Source of the DNA: Moraxellaceae bacterium UBA2477
GTDB lineage: Bacteria; Pseudomonadota; Gammaproteobacteria; Pseudomonadales; Moraxellaceae
NCBI GenBank assembly: GCA_002342025.1
Contig: DDPD01000062.1
Span: forward strand, 1-20,680
Direction of reading: 5' to 3'
DNA length: 20,680 nucleotides
This document shows positions 7,911-16,480 of the stretch, piece by piece (the first letter of the stretch is position 1; each line of letters starts with the position of its first letter). The translations under genes were made by a program, and so were the position numbers. The notes below the pieces were generated by a model. That model was not told the DNA's origin. It saw nothing but the letters and a program-made list of their open reading frames with translations, and did no database searches.

Positions 7911-8291
7911 TCAATGGGCTTGTGCGGCGTATTCATCCGCCGACAGCAGCTTGTCGAGCTCGCTGACATCGCTGATGCGGATACGGTACAGCCAACCTTC
8001 GGTGTACGGCGCGCTGTTCACGACTTCAGGTGTGTCTGCGAGCGCTTCGTTAATTTCAATAATCTCACCGGACACGGGTGCATAAATGTCGGAAGCCGCT
8101 TTCACGGACTCCACCACACCGGCTTCATCGCCCGCTTGCACGCTGTCGCCAACGCTGGGCAGCTCAACATAGACGAGGTCGCCCAAGGCTTCCTGGGCAT
8201 GGTCTGAAATACCCACGGTCACGATATCGCCGTCAAGACGCGCCCATTCGTGGCTGCTGGCGTACTTCAATTCTTCTGGTGTGTTGCTCAT
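7911..8291 (-). CDS. gcvH: Glycine cleavage system H protein (lipoyl carrier)
   Basis: This 126-residue protein is full length for GcvH. It shuttles the aminomethyl intermediate from the P protein to the T protein on a lipoyl group. The lipoylation site is K64 in VVESVKAASDIYAPVSGEI, the same position as in E. coli GcvH. The N-terminus (PEELKYASSHEWARL) and the VGISDHAQEALGDLVYVELP stretch are typical. It needs lipoate attached by LipB/LipA or LplA, encoded elsewhere. It lies between gcvT (41 nt upstream) and gcvPA (61 nt downstream), both on the same strand. I see no strong Shine-Dalgarno sequence before its ATG, so it may rely on translation from gcvT. Confidence 0.98.
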   Translation of the reverse strand: MSNTPEELKYASSHEWARLDGDIVTVGISDHAQEALGDLVYVELPSVGDSVQAGDEAGVVESVKAASDIYAPVSGEIIEINEALADTPEVVNSAPYTEGWLYRIRISDVSELDKLLSADEYAAQAH

Positions 8292-8332
8292 GGTGATTAC
8301 TCAGGCGGCCAAAACCGCTCACAGGTTTAACG

Positions 8333-9418
8333 TTAAATGAGTGCTTTGCCATTTCGAGCAAAGACAGGTTTTACAATTTGAGCCGGCTGGAGCTTGCCGC
8401 GAATATCCACCATCGCGTGGGTTGCATTCGTGACCGGCACTCGCGCAAAGGCAATCGCCTTTTCTAGCGTGGGTGAGAAAGTACCCGATGTCGTTTCGCC
8501 ATCAGCCACACCATCAATCACCACGCGCATGTGCGAACGCAGGACACCTCGTCCCTCCAGTACCAAGCCGACCAGCTGATGACTGACTCCGGCCTCACGC
8601 TCGGCCAGCAGAGCGGCCTTGCCGATAAAGTCGTGCTCCCAGGCGATGCTCCACCCGAGGTTAGAGGTCAACGGCGACGTGTCATCGTTCATATCATTGC
8701 CGTAGAGCGGCATGCCAGCCTCTAAGCGCAAGGTATCGCGCGCACCCAAACCACAAGGTGTCACGCCAGCGGCCAATAAATTCTGCCAAAACGTGGCCGC
8801 GTGCTCGGCAGGTAAAATCACTTCATAGCCCGCTTCGCCGGTGTAACCAGTGCGCGCAACAAACCAGTCCTGTGCTACTTCAGCTCCCTGAAATACCGCT
8901 AGCGCTTGCAGCGTCTCGGCATGCCCAGGCAAAACGGCATGCACAACAGCCCGCGCTTGCGGCCCTTGCACTGCCACCATAGCCAAATCGGTTCGTTCGA
9001 TGAGCGCCACTCGGAAGCTTGCAGCGTGCGCCTGCATCCAAGCCAAATCTTTGTCATGCGTGCCGCAATTAACAATGACACGCCACAGTTCGGGCTGCTC
9101 AGGCGTTGGCGCGTAAACGATCAGGTCATCTATGACCCCACCGCGCTCGTTCAACATCACGGAATAAAGCGCCTTGCCGGGCAGCGTTAGTTTGGCCACA
9201 TCATTGGCTAACAGGTGCTGCAAATACATCACCGCATCGGGGCCAGTTAATTCGAGCAGAGTCATGTGGGATACATCAAACATGCCCACACCGCGCCGCA
9301 CAGCGTGATGCTCCTCCAAGACCGAGGCGTACTGAACAGGCATATCCCAGCCGCCAAAATCGACCAACCGCGCATTCAACGCGACATGCTCATTGTAAAG
9401 CGACGTACGCAGACCCAT
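8333..9418 (-). CDS. gcvT: Glycine cleavage system T protein (aminomethyltransferase)
   Basis: The product has 361 residues from the chosen start, against about 364 in E. coli. It transfers the methylene carbon from the aminomethyl-lipoyl H protein to tetrahydrofolate, releasing ammonia and making 5,10-methylene-THF. Hallmarks are LVDFGGWDMPVQY near the N-terminus, HHAVRRGVGMFDVSHM (folate-binding region), the catalytic Asp in GGVIDDLIVY (D97/D98), and ARTGYTGEAGYEV. The frame is open up to an ATG at 9526, but the family begins at MGLRTSLYNEHVALNARLVDF. The start at 9418 also has a clear GGAG site 5 nt upstream, so the extra 36 codons are rejected. It is the first gene of the gcv operon and is divergent from pckG. 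Confidence 0.96.
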   Translation of the reverse strand: MGLRTSLYNEHVALNARLVDFGGWDMPVQYASVLEEHHAVRRGVGMFDVSHMTLLELTGPDAVMYLQHLLANDVAKLTLPGKALYSVMLNERGGVIDDLIVYAPTPEQPELWRVIVNCGTHDKDLAWMQAHAASFRVALIERTDLAMVAVQGPQARAVVHAVLPGHAETLQALAVFQGAEVAQDWFVARTGYTGEAGYEVILPAEHAATFWQNLLAAGVTPCGLGARDTLRLEAGMPLYGNDMNDDTSPLTSNLGWSIAWEHDFIGKAALLAEREAGVSHQLVGLVLEGRGVLRSHMRVVIDGVADGETTSGTFSPTLEKAIAFARVPVTNATHAMVDIRGKLQPAQIVKPVFARNGKALI

Positions 9419-9635
9419 GTCGGCTCCAAAGGGGGTTGGCTGAGCAAAATTGACGCGCATTTTACATGGCCATGGCCTCTCATGGCGAGCGACAGCTAGC
9501 GGTCGATTTTCGACATAATTTGACATATAATGCCCGCAAATTGCTCGCCATGCCCGCCGTAAGTGCCTGATTTTAATAGTGGCTTTTGTTTACGCAGGGC
9601 TTAGCAATACCCTATTTAACCTATAGAGAGTTGTC
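9419..9635. promoter_or_regulatory. Divergent promoter region between gcvT and pckG
   Basis: This 217-bp non-coding stretch must hold the promoters of both the gcv operon (leftward) and pckG (rightward). Its AT-rich centre (about 9505-9535) contains two -10-like boxes on the plus strand: CATAAT (9514-9519) and a perfect TATAAT (9526-9531), in a near-repeat GACATAAT/GACATATAAT. The -35 match for TATAAT is poor, which may mean that an activator is needed. TTGACA at 9520-9525 lacks a suitably spaced -10. I could not assign the leftward promoter with confidence. No glycine riboswitch is recognisable before gcvT. The two promoters probably overlap, so the regions may compete. Confidence 0.55.
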
Positions 9636-11471
9636 ATGACCCACGCTGCAGTGCAAGCTCCCGCCTTTGTCAAACACCCACGCCTGATTGCTTGGGTAGC
9701 CGAAATGGCCGCCCTGTGTAAGCCCGCAGCCATTCATTGGTGTGATGGCTCAGAGGCTGAATACGACCGTCTTTGCCAACTTTTAGTGGACGCCGGATCA
9801 TTCAAAAAGCTGAATCCTGCAAAACGCCCTAACTCTTACTTAGCATGGACCGACCCTTCCGACGTCGCGCGCGTAGAAGATCGCACCTACATTTGCTCTG
9901 AGAAGAAAGAAGACGCTGGCCCCACCAATAACTGGATGGACCCGGCGGAAATGCGCACCACGTTGAACCCATTGTTCGATGGCTGCATGGCTGGCCGCAC
10001 GATGTATGTTGTGCCGTTCTCTATGGGCCCACTGGGTTCGCCTATTGCCCACATTGGCGTGGAGCTTTCCGATAGCGCTTATGTCGCCGTCAACATGAAG
10101 CACATGACCCGCATGGGCCAAGCCGTATACGACGTACTCGGCACCGATGGCGAATTTGTTCCCTGCATGCACACGGTTGGCGCGCCCTTAGCCGCTGGCC
10201 AGAAAGATGTAGCTTGGCCTTGCAACCCTACCGTTAAGTACATCGTGCATTACCCAGAAACCCGTGAAATCTGGTCTTACGGCTCCGGTTACGGCGGCAA
10301 CGCCTTGCTTGGCAAGAAATGTTTCGCCCTTCGTATTGCATCCACAATGGGTCGCGACGAAGGCTGGCTGGCCGAACACATGCTTATCCTCGGCGTGACT
10401 AACCCGCAGGGCAAGAAGTACCACGTCGCGGCCGCCTTCCCGTCGGCCTGCGGCAAGACCAACTTCGCCATGCTCATTCCACCGGTAGGCATGCCGGGCT
10501 GGGGCGTCACCACCATCGGTGACGACATCGCCTGGATCAAGCCGGATGCCCAAGGCAACTTGCGCGCAATCAACCCAGAAGCTGGTTACTTCGGCGTTGC
10601 GCCGGGCACTAACATGCAGACCAACCCCAACTGCATGTTGTCTCTTAACAAAGATGTGATCTTCACCAACGTCGCGCTTACCGACGACGGCGATGTCTGG
10701 TGGGAAGGCTTAGGCGAAGCTCCAGCTCATCTGGTCGACTGGCAGGGTAAAGACTGGACACCGGAGGACGGCAAGGCCGGCCGCAAAGCTGCTCATCCCA
10801 ACTCCCGTTTCACGGTTTCCGCCACTAACAACCCGGCATTAGACAGCGAGTGGGACAACCCAGAAGGCGTGGTCATCGATGCCTTTATCTTCGGCGGCCG
10901 TCGCTCCAACACCGTGCCACTTGTGACTGAAGCTCGCAACTGGGTGGAAGGCGTCTACATGGCAGCGACCATGGGTTCCGAAACCACCGCTGCTGCCTTC
11001 GGCGCGCAGGGTGTGGTTCGTCGTGACCCCTTCGCCATGCTGCCGTTCGCCGGCTACAACATGAGCGACTACTTCCAGCATTGGCTAAACCTCGGCGCCA
11101 AGCTGCAAGCCGCTGGCGCAAAACTGCCACGCATCTACAAAACCAACTGGTTCCGTAAAGATGCCAACGGCAAGTTCATTTGGCCCGGCTTTGGCGAGAA
11201 CACGCGCATCCTGAAGTGGATGATTGACCGTATCGAAAATGAAGCCCAAGGCGTCGAGCACGCTGTCGGTATCAGCCCGCGCTACGAAGACATTCGCTGG
11301 AATGGACTGGACTTCAGCCGCGAGCAGTTCGATCTGGTCAGCGACATCAATGCCGCCGACTGGGCCGAAGAGCTGAAGCTGCACGATGAGCTGTTCGAGA
11401 AACTAGCGCACAACCTGCCCACCGAGCTGACTACAGCTAAGGCTGCGCTGGCTGAACGCTTGGCCTCGTAA
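9636..11471 (+). CDS. pckG: Phosphoenolpyruvate carboxykinase (GTP)
   Basis: This 611-residue protein is full length for the GTP-dependent PEPCK family, which is unrelated in sequence to the ATP-type PckA of E. coli. It interconverts oxaloacetate + GTP with PEP + CO2 + GDP, mainly for gluconeogenesis from TCA intermediates. The P-loop is FPSACGKTNFAML (about 268-280) with the reactive cysteine C272. The metal-binding segment GDDIAW is at 295-300, and RRSNTVPLV and YNMSDYFQHW follow. The N-terminal YICSEKKEDAGPTNNW is also typical. AGAG lies a few bases before the ATG (ctatagagagttgtcATG). Monocistronic: it is divergent from gcvT and closed by a strong terminator 20 nt past the stop. Having pckG rather than pckA narrows the lineage but does not identify it. 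Confidence 0.97.
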   Translation: MTHAAVQAPAFVKHPRLIAWVAEMAALCKPAAIHWCDGSEAEYDRLCQLLVDAGSFKKLNPAKRPNSYLAWTDPSDVARVEDRTYICSEKKEDAGPTNNWMDPAEMRTTLNPLFDGCMAGRTMYVVPFSMGPLGSPIAHIGVELSDSAYVAVNMKHMTRMGQAVYDVLGTDGEFVPCMHTVGAPLAAGQKDVAWPCNPTVKYIVHYPETREIWSYGSGYGGNALLGKKCFALRIASTMGRDEGWLAEHMLILGVTNPQGKKYHVAAAFPSACGKTNFAMLIPPVGMPGWGVTTIGDDIAWIKPDAQGNLRAINPEAGYFGVAPGTNMQTNPNCMLSLNKDVIFTNVALTDDGDVWWEGLGEAPAHLVDWQGKDWTPEDGKAGRKAAHPNSRFTVSATNNPALDSEWDNPEGVVIDAFIFGGRRSNTVPLVTEARNWVEGVYMAATMGSETTAAAFGAQGVVRRDPFAMLPFAGYNMSDYFQHWLNLGAKLQAAGAKLPRIYKTNWFRKDANGKFIWPGFGENTRILKWMIDRIENEAQGVEHAVGISPRYEDIRWNGLDFSREQFDLVSDINAADWAEELKLHDELFEKLAHNLPTELTTAKAALAERLAS

Positions 11472-11490
11472 GTTCGCTCAACGTTGACGC

Positions 11491-11521
11491 ATAAAAAAAC
11501 GGGCTTAGCCCGTTTTTTTAT
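11491..11521. terminator. Bidirectional intrinsic terminator between pckG and the lipoprotein gene
   Basis: The arms ATAAAAAAACGGGC (11491-11504) and GCCCGTTTTTTTAT (11508-11521) are perfectly complementary around a TTA loop. A GC stem flanked by seven A on one side and seven T on the other gives a U-tract whichever strand is transcribed. It lies 20 nt after the pckG stop and 22 nt after the stop of the convergent lipoprotein gene, so it should end both transcripts. Confidence 0.95.
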
Positions 11522-11543
11522 GCCCTAAAATTGCCGCTCGCCC

Positions 11544-14500
11544 TTAGCGCTTAAGCGGCGCTAAGGAAGCGTCAATGATGAATCGGCCTGCAGGTACGCG
11601 AACCTTTAACTCACCGCCTAACAATCCGCCCAGAGCACCTAACTTAGCCGTTAGTCGCACGGGGTCTTTATTGGACAGCTGCACCGTTAGGCGGCCATCG
11701 GGCAGGAACTTAACTTCCCCTTGCGCCACGATGGAGCCCGAACCATTGCTGAGATTGGCCGTTGAGGTTAAATCATCATTACTCCGGACCTTATGCTCAA
11801 TTGGAATCAAGCCTGCCCCAAGAATACTGGCCTGCGCATTGATTTCTGGGATGTCGGTATACAAATCCAGCTTAGCCTCTAGCATGAGCTTGCTTACGCC
11901 ATTCGCATCAGTGATCGAAAAGATGCGTCCCTCAATGGGGCCTTTGTCTTCGGGATAGCGCATACGGAAAACCAAAGGCCCTGTGTAGAGCAGGCCTTCC
12001 TGCAACTCCGTATTCGTCGCGTCTTTAGCACCAATAGGCAGCAATCCATCCACCAGTCCAGCGCCGGTATTAATTAATGCCGACAGGGGTCCGCCCAGAC
12101 CAGGAATAGCACCGAGCGCGCCAAATAGTGCCGCCGTGAGTGGGCTGGCGTCTGGTGTAAGCCCTAAGTCAGCGTAAATGTACGCGCCCGATGTCACCAC
12201 AATGGACGGGCTAACCTGTACGCGGATCGCCTTTTTCGGAATATTTCCCGCGCGCAGATCTTCTACATTGCCATTCAAACGCGCATTAAGTGCTGCTGAG
12301 ATCAACAGGAATTGATTGCCTTGGCATTCAATTCCTTTGTTGGCCGATTGTCCGTTAGCCAGCTTCTCGTCTTCGGAGCCGATGCCACTCTCGCAACCCA
12401 GACGGAACTTTGTGGCCGCGCCGGAGAATGACTGACCGTTACCCAAAAAGCCTGAGGGATTTGTGCCTGTTGTAATGCGATCTGGCTGAAGTAGCGCGCC
12501 ATTTGACGCCAGACAGCGGCCTGGCGTTGGCGCACCATCATCCCGTCCAGAGTTACACAGGCCTGGCTCACTAAATTTGGCGGAACGCCGTTCGGTCGGG
12601 TCAAGGCGGAAGTTGGCATTCACATCCAAAACCGGCAACACACGCAAGCCAATCGAACTACCGCCCTCTTCAGGGCCACCCCGGAAAAACACTTCTAACG
12701 GTGGACCGCCCCGTTGCGGATTGCGTGCGTCTGCCAGCGTTTGCGCAATGAGCTGCGTCTGTAAAGGCAGGCCATTTATGCCACAAATCGCTTGCGACCC
12801 GGTGCAGTTAGCCGCCGAGCTGGTCAGGTCATTATTCGAATGCAGGACATAACGGTAAAGTTGCCCCACAACCCAAGGCTGGGCAGGCACAAATTGCAAA
12901 GCGCGTGGCTGCACCTTAAGTGTTCCTGGCACTACCCCCAGACAATTACCGGAAGCATCGACACGCTCTACCCTCACGCTACCAATGCCATTACACAGCA
13001 AGGCACGGGTCACACTATTTGGGTTAATCGACTGCGAGAAATTCACCTCAATAACACGATTAGGCTCAATTAACGGCAGGGGTAAGTCATCATCTGCAGG
13101 GCCATCGCCATTGGCGCTTAAGCGTCCGCCCGCACACTTCCCCTGGATACCCGCCGCCACATTGCGGGTTCCTGCTGCAATCGGACAGGGGAAGCCGGGG
13201 TAGTTGGAGAGCACGATGGGAGGGCGAATCTTTGTGGGGTCTAAGCCAGGGATTTTGAAATTAAAATTTTGCAGCAGGCCCCCCTTCAAGGCGTTGCCAG
13301 CAAAGTCTTTCACGCTGGGCGCTAAGGCTAAACGGTAGTCTTTTCCATGCTCCCACGGCGTATTTGGCGTGACAATTAACGACACGCCATCTAGCCGCCA
13401 CGTAAATGGCTCGGACACATTGTTCTTCAGCAGCGAAATAACGCCCGCTGGCTGAAAGGTCTTAATGTCCATGGCTTTATTGAAGTTCACCAACAGTGGG
13501 TCACCGGGTCGAATGAACTCACCGCCAGGCAAACCATTCACGGTTTCGCCTGGAACCCAAGACTGCACTTCGGGAGGCACGATATCGGTAACGGCATTGC
13601 CAGCCGGGCGCTTCAGGTCCGTTTTTAGCTTCAATGCCAGCACGCCAACGGCGTTATCCACACCGAGAATCTTGAGCTCAATCGTGCCTACAGCTTCGAT
13701 GGTGAGCACTTGTGTTTGCTGATCCAGTGTTGCTAGACCGACCACCTGAACATGCGAAATATCTTGGGTAAATGCGCCATTGGATGTGCCGTTTTGTGCC
13801 GTCACGTTGATGTCCATTTCCAGCGTCACCATTGCTGGCGCCGCCAGCGAAGTGCTGTAACGGTTCGGCAGCAGCAGGCCATTGGCATCGGAAATTAGCG
13901 TAATGGTCAAATCACCCGTATCGATTCCCGCAGGCACAAGACCATCTAGCTTTACGGACAGGTTGCCTGCTTTCAAAATATTGCCGCGAGGCACACGCAA
14001 TGGCGTGATGCCTGTGAATTGTGAAAAATTTGCTGGCAAGGCTAGATCAGCAAACAGCTTACCTTCAGCCTGTGGTTTCGGCGCCCGCTCTTTCTGCCCC
14101 AATAAGGGAGAGGCCACTGGTACCTGGTTAATACAGGCATCGGTCAATAGCGACTTCACATTGCAGGTGTTACCCGTTGGCTCCGAGGTCAACACCTGCA
14201 CTTCAATCCGTGAAGCCTTATTCAAATCAGGATCAGTGTTAATCCCTGAATTCAGCGGCATGAAGCTATACGCAGCAAACTGACCCGGCACTAAGGGTTT
14301 ATCCAGAGTGCTTTTCAGCGCATTAGTTAACGACAGCGTGTAGCTGAGGTTGGGATTTAAGTCAGCCTCAGGATCAATGCTCAGGCGATTGCCCTGCACT
14401 AACACGCGTGCCGGCACGAGCGTTGTGCCTTGCAGCAACCGTATGGTGGTTCCGTATTGCACGGTCTTGCTGTCGATGGGCTGGGTCATCAACAAGCGTA

Positions 14501-15083
14501 TCGTGGAAAAATCGATCAGGCCCAGTGGCTTGTTACCAATCAGGAAATTCGTGGGCGCCGGCGTGAGTTGTGCCACTTGAAAGTCGGGCATGAGCGATTG
14601 CAGATCGGTGGGGCCTTCAAACGCAGCTCGAGTCGTAAAGGTCAACGGCGGATAGGAAGGTGGCTGCAACGCCACATTGCCGCTGGTGAGCGGAATGGTT
14701 TGGCCGACAATGGTGTATTGCGTTTTCGGCTGCAGCGGTTTTTTCGGCGTGATCACCACCCCTTTACCATCTGGAACCTTGACTACATCAAAGTCCTCGC
14801 TGACCGTGCTTCCTGCTGCCCTGATGGCAAAAAGGGACTTTAGTGCTTGTTCTGTGGACACCGACGGGTGTAACGGGTGCGAAAAACGCAGCACGATGGG
14901 CGCTGAAGGCACCACATCCGTCTGCCCCAACATGGGGTAGGCATAGACCAAACTACGCTCTTGATCTGTGATATTGGCCGATGGCCCCGGCATAGTGGGT
15001 ACAACAGGCGTTTGTTGACGGCCACTGCCACCGCTGCACGCACTGAGCAGAACGACCAAACTACACGCAAGTAACTTTTTCAT
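11544..15083 (-). CDS. Large outer-membrane lipoprotein with Ig-like (Big_5/SbsA-type) domains
   Basis: The product has 1179 residues from the ATG at 15083. The lipoprotein signal MKKLLACSLVVLLSAC places the lipidated Cys at 16. Ser at +2 fits delivery to the outer membrane. A Pro/Ser-rich tether leads to Ig-like repeats of the Big_5/SbsA type: about 42-155 (LGQTDVVPSAPIVLRFSHPL), 170-275, 500-615 (VNFNKAMDI, then DFAGNALKGG) and a fourth from about 620 (VNFSQSINPNSVTRAL). Beyond the lipid Cys there are exactly 12 mature cysteines in close pairs (for example 307/317, 633/650, 897/920), suggesting disulfides. Near 980-1020 is a Gly-rich hydrophobic stretch. I see no GxSxG lipase motif or other catalytic signature. 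An alternative ATG at 15095 shares one base with the upstream barrel stop (TGATG). Probably a surface or periplasmic partner of that barrel; function unknown. Confidence 0.85.
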   Translation of the reverse strand: MKKLLACSLVVLLSACSGGSGRQQTPVVPTMPGPSANITDQERSLVYAYPMLGQTDVVPSAPIVLRFSHPLHPSVSTEQALKSLFAIRAAGSTVSEDFDVVKVPDGKGVVITPKKPLQPKTQYTIVGQTIPLTSGNVALQPPSYPPLTFTTRAAFEGPTDLQSLMPDFQVAQLTPAPTNFLIGNKPLGLIDFSTIRLLMTQPIDSKTVQYGTTIRLLQGTTLVPARVLVQGNRLSIDPEADLNPNLSYTLSLTNALKSTLDKPLVPGQFAAYSFMPLNSGINTDPDLNKASRIEVQVLTSEPTGNTCNVKSLLTDACINQVPVASPLLGQKERAPKPQAEGKLFADLALPANFSQFTGITPLRVPRGNILKAGNLSVKLDGLVPAGIDTGDLTITLISDANGLLLPNRYSTSLAAPAMVTLEMDINVTAQNGTSNGAFTQDISHVQVVGLATLDQQTQVLTIEAVGTIELKILGVDNAVGVLALKLKTDLKRPAGNAVTDIVPPEVQSWVPGETVNGLPGGEFIRPGDPLLVNFNKAMDIKTFQPAGVISLLKNNVSEPFTWRLDGVSLIVTPNTPWEHGKDYRLALAPSVKDFAGNALKGGLLQNFNFKIPGLDPTKIRPPIVLSNYPGFPCPIAAGTRNVAAGIQGKCAGGRLSANGDGPADDDLPLPLIEPNRVIEVNFSQSINPNSVTRALLCNGIGSVRVERVDASGNCLGVVPGTLKVQPRALQFVPAQPWVVGQLYRYVLHSNNDLTSSAANCTGSQAICGINGLPLQTQLIAQTLADARNPQRGGPPLEVFFRGGPEEGGSSIGLRVLPVLDVNANFRLDPTERRSAKFSEPGLCNSGRDDGAPTPGRCLASNGALLQPDRITTGTNPSGFLGNGQSFSGAATKFRLGCESGIGSEDEKLANGQSANKGIECQGNQFLLISAALNARLNGNVEDLRAGNIPKKAIRVQVSPSIVVTSGAYIYADLGLTPDASPLTAALFGALGAIPGLGGPLSALINTGAGLVDGLLPIGAKDATNTELQEGLLYTGPLVFRMRYPEDKGPIEGRIFSITDANGVSKLMLEAKLDLYTDIPEINAQASILGAGLIPIEHKVRSNDDLTSTANLSNGSGSIVAQGEVKFLPDGRLTVQLSNKDPVRLTAKLGALGGLLGGELKVRVPAGRFIIDASLAPLKR

Positions 15084-15094
15084 GTCGGCGCCCA

Positions 15095-16480
15095 TCAGAA
15101 GGTGAGGTGAATAGCAGCGTTGAGCACGCTGACATCGCCACCCGTGGTTGCACCCTCACAACGAATTTTCACATCGTTACCCGAGTTATCCTTAACCGGT
15201 GGTCGTGGGCATTTGGGTTCACTCTGATTGCCCGCTGGTGCAGTGGTACTGATTAAGAAATCTTTGTCTTCAAGCAAATGGTATTGGTAGGCGAAGTCCA
15301 GTCGTACGGGTTGTGACAAGAACAAGGCCTTCTCAATTAAGTAAGAAAAGCCCACCCCCATGACCACTTTGTCATTATCAACGTAGTTCACATTGAGCGA
15401 TTCGGTGCTCTCTAATGGTGACTGTTCGTAGCTCACGCCCCCCAGCACACTGAATTCACGATTTAGACGGTATTCGAAACCAGCACGTGGAATAAGGACA
15501 TCCTTAAATTTAAGCTGGCCGATGTCTTTAATCGTGTCATTTTTAAACTGCTGATTTGCGCCGGACCAGAGGGCGTAATCCATGGAAGCGCCCACGCGTA
15601 ACTTATGCATATTGTATTGAATGCCGGCCGTGAAGGTTTCTGGCTGATAGTTATCTAAGGTATTCACGATTAAGGGCAGCTGCGTAATGAGGTTAGGCAC
15701 AACCGCATTAGCGTTCACTTTGGTGTTGTATTTCGACTCATATCGCCAGCTCGCTGCCATTTCTAAGCCTTTAGCCCAGCAGTATTTTTGGTCCGGACAA
15801 AGAATGTCGCCCCAATTCAGATTTGCCGAGAGAATGGGTTGGATAGAGGGGGCAGCTGTCACTTGCAAACTTTCAAAGCCGGTTTGTCCGCTGACTTGAG
15901 CTTGAGCACCAAGCTCCGCACTGGCATTCAGGGTGATGCGCGTCGATGCACCTACATCCACGCCTTTAAACAGGTTTAAGCCCGCGCCTAAGCTCAGGAA
16001 TAAGGACTGCTGACCGTATTTCAGGGACTGAGCGGTTTGATCTGATGTAGAGCTGAACGCCAATAAATTCGTCCCCGTCCGCTCGGCGCCCAACATAAAG
16101 CCCAGCACAATGGCACGATCGTCTTTGAGCATTTTGCTCAGATCGGTTTTGAAGCCGAGCAAGATGTTGTAATTGGAGTCGTCCTCAATCACGTCGTCTT
16201 TAACAACGTCATCCGGGGTATTCCAACCTTTAGCCGTTAGCGTTTGATCGGTGAATAACATGCCTGCGCTCATCGCCCCTTTTCGGTCGCGAGCCAGATA
16301 CGCCGGGTTGTAATAAACCGCAGAGGGCTGGTTTGAGAACAACGACAAAGACTGTGCTGAAGCTACATCATTGGGCAACAGACCAAAATTAGAACCAATA
16401 TGGCCTAGGCTGGCTTGGGCGACTGAGGCACTCAGTAACAACAGAGAGCTTATACCTATACGTACACTGAGTTGCTTCAT
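15095..16480 (-). CDS. Outer-membrane beta-barrel protein, OmpP1/FadL/TraF_2-like
   Basis: The product has 461 residues. The signal peptide MKQLSVRIGISSLLLLSASVAQA should be cut before SLGHIG. The mature N-terminus carries SNQPSAVYYNPAYLARDRKG, matching the NPA(G/Y)LAR-type segment near the start of FadL-family transporters. The rest alternates polar and hydrophobic residues like beta strands, and the last strand ends VLNAAIHLTF, with the terminal Phe expected of a BAM-recognised barrel. Two cysteine pairs (C228/C234 and C424/C441) probably sit in external loops. FadL proteins pass hydrophobic substrates through the outer membrane; the substrate here cannot be told. GAGGG lies 7 nt before the ATG. 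The gene leads a two-gene unit with the lipoprotein gene. A distant relationship to TraF-like conjugation proteins is possible, but no conjugation genes are nearby. Confidence 0.8.
   Translation of the reverse strand: MKQLSVRIGISSLLLLSASVAQASLGHIGSNFGLLPNDVASAQSLSLFSNQPSAVYYNPAYLARDRKGAMSAGMLFTDQTLTAKGWNTPDDVVKDDVIEDDSNYNILLGFKTDLSKMLKDDRAIVLGFMLGAERTGTNLLAFSSTSDQTAQSLKYGQQSLFLSLGAGLNLFKGVDVGASTRITLNASAELGAQAQVSGQTGFESLQVTAAPSIQPILSANLNWGDILCPDQKYCWAKGLEMAASWRYESKYNTKVNANAVVPNLITQLPLIVNTLDNYQPETFTAGIQYNMHKLRVGASMDYALWSGANQQFKNDTIKDIGQLKFKDVLIPRAGFEYRLNREFSVLGGVSYEQSPLESTESLNVNYVDNDKVVMGVGFSYLIEKALFLSQPVRLDFAYQYHLLEDKDFLISTTAPAGNQSEPKCPRPPVKDNSGNDVKIRCEGATTGGDVSVLNAAIHLTF

Noticed and set aside
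9419..9520. Glycine riboswitch before gcvT
   Set aside because: I looked for the conserved aptamer segments on the minus strand and did not find them. The leader also seems too short for a tandem aptamer.
9419..9526. Extension of gcvT to an ATG at 9526
   Set aside because: The added 36 residues have no family match and run into the promoter region. The start at 9418 has a GGAG site and the right length.
11544..15083. VolA-like lipase
   Set aside because: The fadL-type neighbour suggested it, but no GxSxG nucleophile motif or lipase core is visible in the protein.
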